The position numbers and the translations under genes were made by a program. Under the pieces are notes generated by a model that worked only from the letters and a program-made list of their open reading frames with translations, did not search any database and was not told the DNA's origin. From NCBI GenBank assembly GCA_964473245.1, contig CAYYOL010000070.1:1-6747 (forward strand): a stretch of DNA of 6,747 nucleotides, read 5' to 3'. The stretch comes from CAYZJV01 sp964473245 (lineage in GTDB: Bacteria; Spirochaetota; Spirochaetia; Sphaerochaetales; Sphaerochaetaceae). Shown here in pieces: positions 6,369 to 6,747 of the stretch; position 1 is the stretch's first letter; every line of letters begins with the position of its first letter.

Positions 6369-6582
6369 TTTGTTCTCAGCGCAATAATATCTTTATCCAC
6401 CCAGTCTCGCTTTATGCTCGCACCTATCGTCTCGACCTCGGCTTTTCAATGCTTCTCAGGCACAATGTTGGCTAAGACCATGCTGCCAGAGGTTTTCAAG
6501 TTTTAATCTTTTAGTTTCTGACACTATTTTTTCCTTTTTTTACATAAACATCATAACCTTTTCCATTTTCACCTGTTTCCTG
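6369..6582. other. Divergent intergenic region, T-rich on the plus strand, no gene seen
   Basis: About 210 bases between the longest possible yeiH-family frame and the skp-like promoter. The left half is mixed in composition. From about 6491 to 6580 the plus strand is rich in T runs (e.g. around 6525-6541), the kind of tract that can bend DNA or act as an upstream promoter element. A 30-codon frame (6414-6506, starting MLAPIVSTSAF) has no ribosome site and is not accepted as a gene. I see no tRNA, terminator or strong hairpin. Confidence 0.6.
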
Positions 6583-6611
6583 TTGTGAAATATCAAAGGG
6601 CGCCATACAAT
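6583..6611 (+). promoter_or_regulatory. Probable promoter of the Skp/OmpH-like gene
   Basis: TTGTGA (6583-6588), exactly 17 bases, then TACAAT (6606-6611): 4 of 6 and 5 of 6 matches. Predicted start near 6618, giving a leader of about 30 bases that carries the AGGAGG ribosome site. Confidence 0.6.
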
Positions 6612-6633
6612 ACCGATGCAGGTATTAGTACCT
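6609..6633 (+). repeat. Overlapping inverted repeats at the promoter/leader of the Skp-like gene
   Basis: AATACC (6609-6614), GATGCA, GGTATT (6621-6626) form a perfect 6-base inverted repeat across the -10 and predicted start. The right arm can alternatively pair downstream: AGGTA (6620-6624), TTAG, TACCT (6629-6633), a 5-bp hairpin ending 2 bases before the ribosome site. Could be an operator, an RNA 5' hairpin, or chance. Confidence 0.5.
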
Positions 6634-6647
6634 TCAGGAGGAATAAA

Positions 6648-6747
6648 ATGCATAAAAAGACATTGTTCGTGGTTCTGGTTCTACTGGTAGCAATGACTGT
6701 CTCAGTCTCCGCCGCCAGCGCAGGGAGTATCGGGTTCGTAAACTACG
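6648..6747 (+). CDS. Secreted protein, N-terminal fragment; likely Skp/OmpH-family periplasmic chaperone
   Basis: Only 33 codons are visible; the gene runs off the right edge. ATG 6648 has a perfect AGGAGG (6636-6641) 6 bases ahead. The product begins MHKKTLFVVLVLLVAMTVSV, a classic Sec signal peptide: two lysines, then a hydrophobic core of about 15 residues. Small residues follow (SAASA) with a likely cleavage after about residue 25 (ASA|GS). The mature start GSIGFVNY resembles the first strand of Skp/OmpH proteins, which typically open with a short hydrophobic IGxVxxxx stretch after the signal. Known role of that family: trimeric periplasmic chaperone for outer-membrane proteins. The signal peptide is solid; the Skp/OmpH call rests on eight residues and context only, and any other exported protein is possible. 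Confidence 0.72.
   Translation, partial: MHKKTLFVVLVLLVAMTVSVSAASAGSIGFVNY

Noticed and set aside
6459..6487. Imperfect hairpin GGCA...TGCC followed by T-rich sequence, as a terminator or small RNA end
   Set aside because: The stem is interrupted by a 2x2 mismatch and is weak, and no gene on the plus strand precedes it.
6414..6506. 30-codon plus-strand frame in the intergenic region
   Set aside because: No ribosome site, no recognisable content, and length expected by chance.

Overview
The window reads as an ordinary, fully coding stretch of an anaerobic or facultatively anaerobic, outer-membrane-bearing bacterium of middling GC content. The anaerobic lifestyle is inferred from a complete pyruvate formate-lyase pair beside an FNR-type regulator. 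The outer membrane is inferred from a signal peptide followed by a Skp/OmpH-like start at the right edge. My best guess is a spirochaete of the Sphaerochaeta/Spirochaeta kind, but this is an impression from protein style, not a demonstrated placement.

Layout, left to right. (1) Positions 1-2955, minus strand: a two-gene operon, pflB (pyruvate formate-lyase, 726 aa) then pflA (its radical-SAM activating enzyme, 254 aa), with only 9 bases between them. (2) Positions 2956-3085: a divergent control region holding a perfect 16-base palindrome, TGTGA-N6-TCACA. (3) Positions 3086-3808, plus strand: a 240-aa Crp/Fnr-family regulator with FNR-like cysteines. (4) Positions 3818-5200, minus strand: a small two-gene unit, a stand-alone CBS-domain-pair protein followed by an AEC-family (auxin efflux carrier/malate permease type) transporter. 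(5) Positions 5295-6308, minus strand: a YeiH/UPF0324 family membrane protein (putative sulfate/sulfite-type exporter). (6) Positions 6309-6647: a divergent, T-rich intergenic region with a good promoter in each direction. (7) Positions 6648 to the right edge, plus strand: the first 33 codons of a secreted protein resembling Skp/OmpH.

How they fit: the regulator has CxC-x4-C plus C113, aligned with the cluster cysteines of FNR, and a recognition helix RETLSR. It most likely switches on pflBA when oxygen is absent by binding the palindrome at a class-II position. The enzyme pair then splits pyruvate into acetyl-CoA and formate. The AEC transporter could move an organic acid or other anionic end product, with the CBS protein as a possible adenylate sensor, but its substrate cannot be read from sequence. 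The YeiH-like and Skp-like genes have no clear tie to this pathway.

I found no RNA genes, mobile elements, CRISPR arrays or phage signs, and no evidence of a wholly new system. The observations most worth checking are regulatory: the regulator/operator match, a yeiH-family gene whose promoter predicts a leaderless mRNA, and overlapping inverted repeats in front of the skp-like gene.
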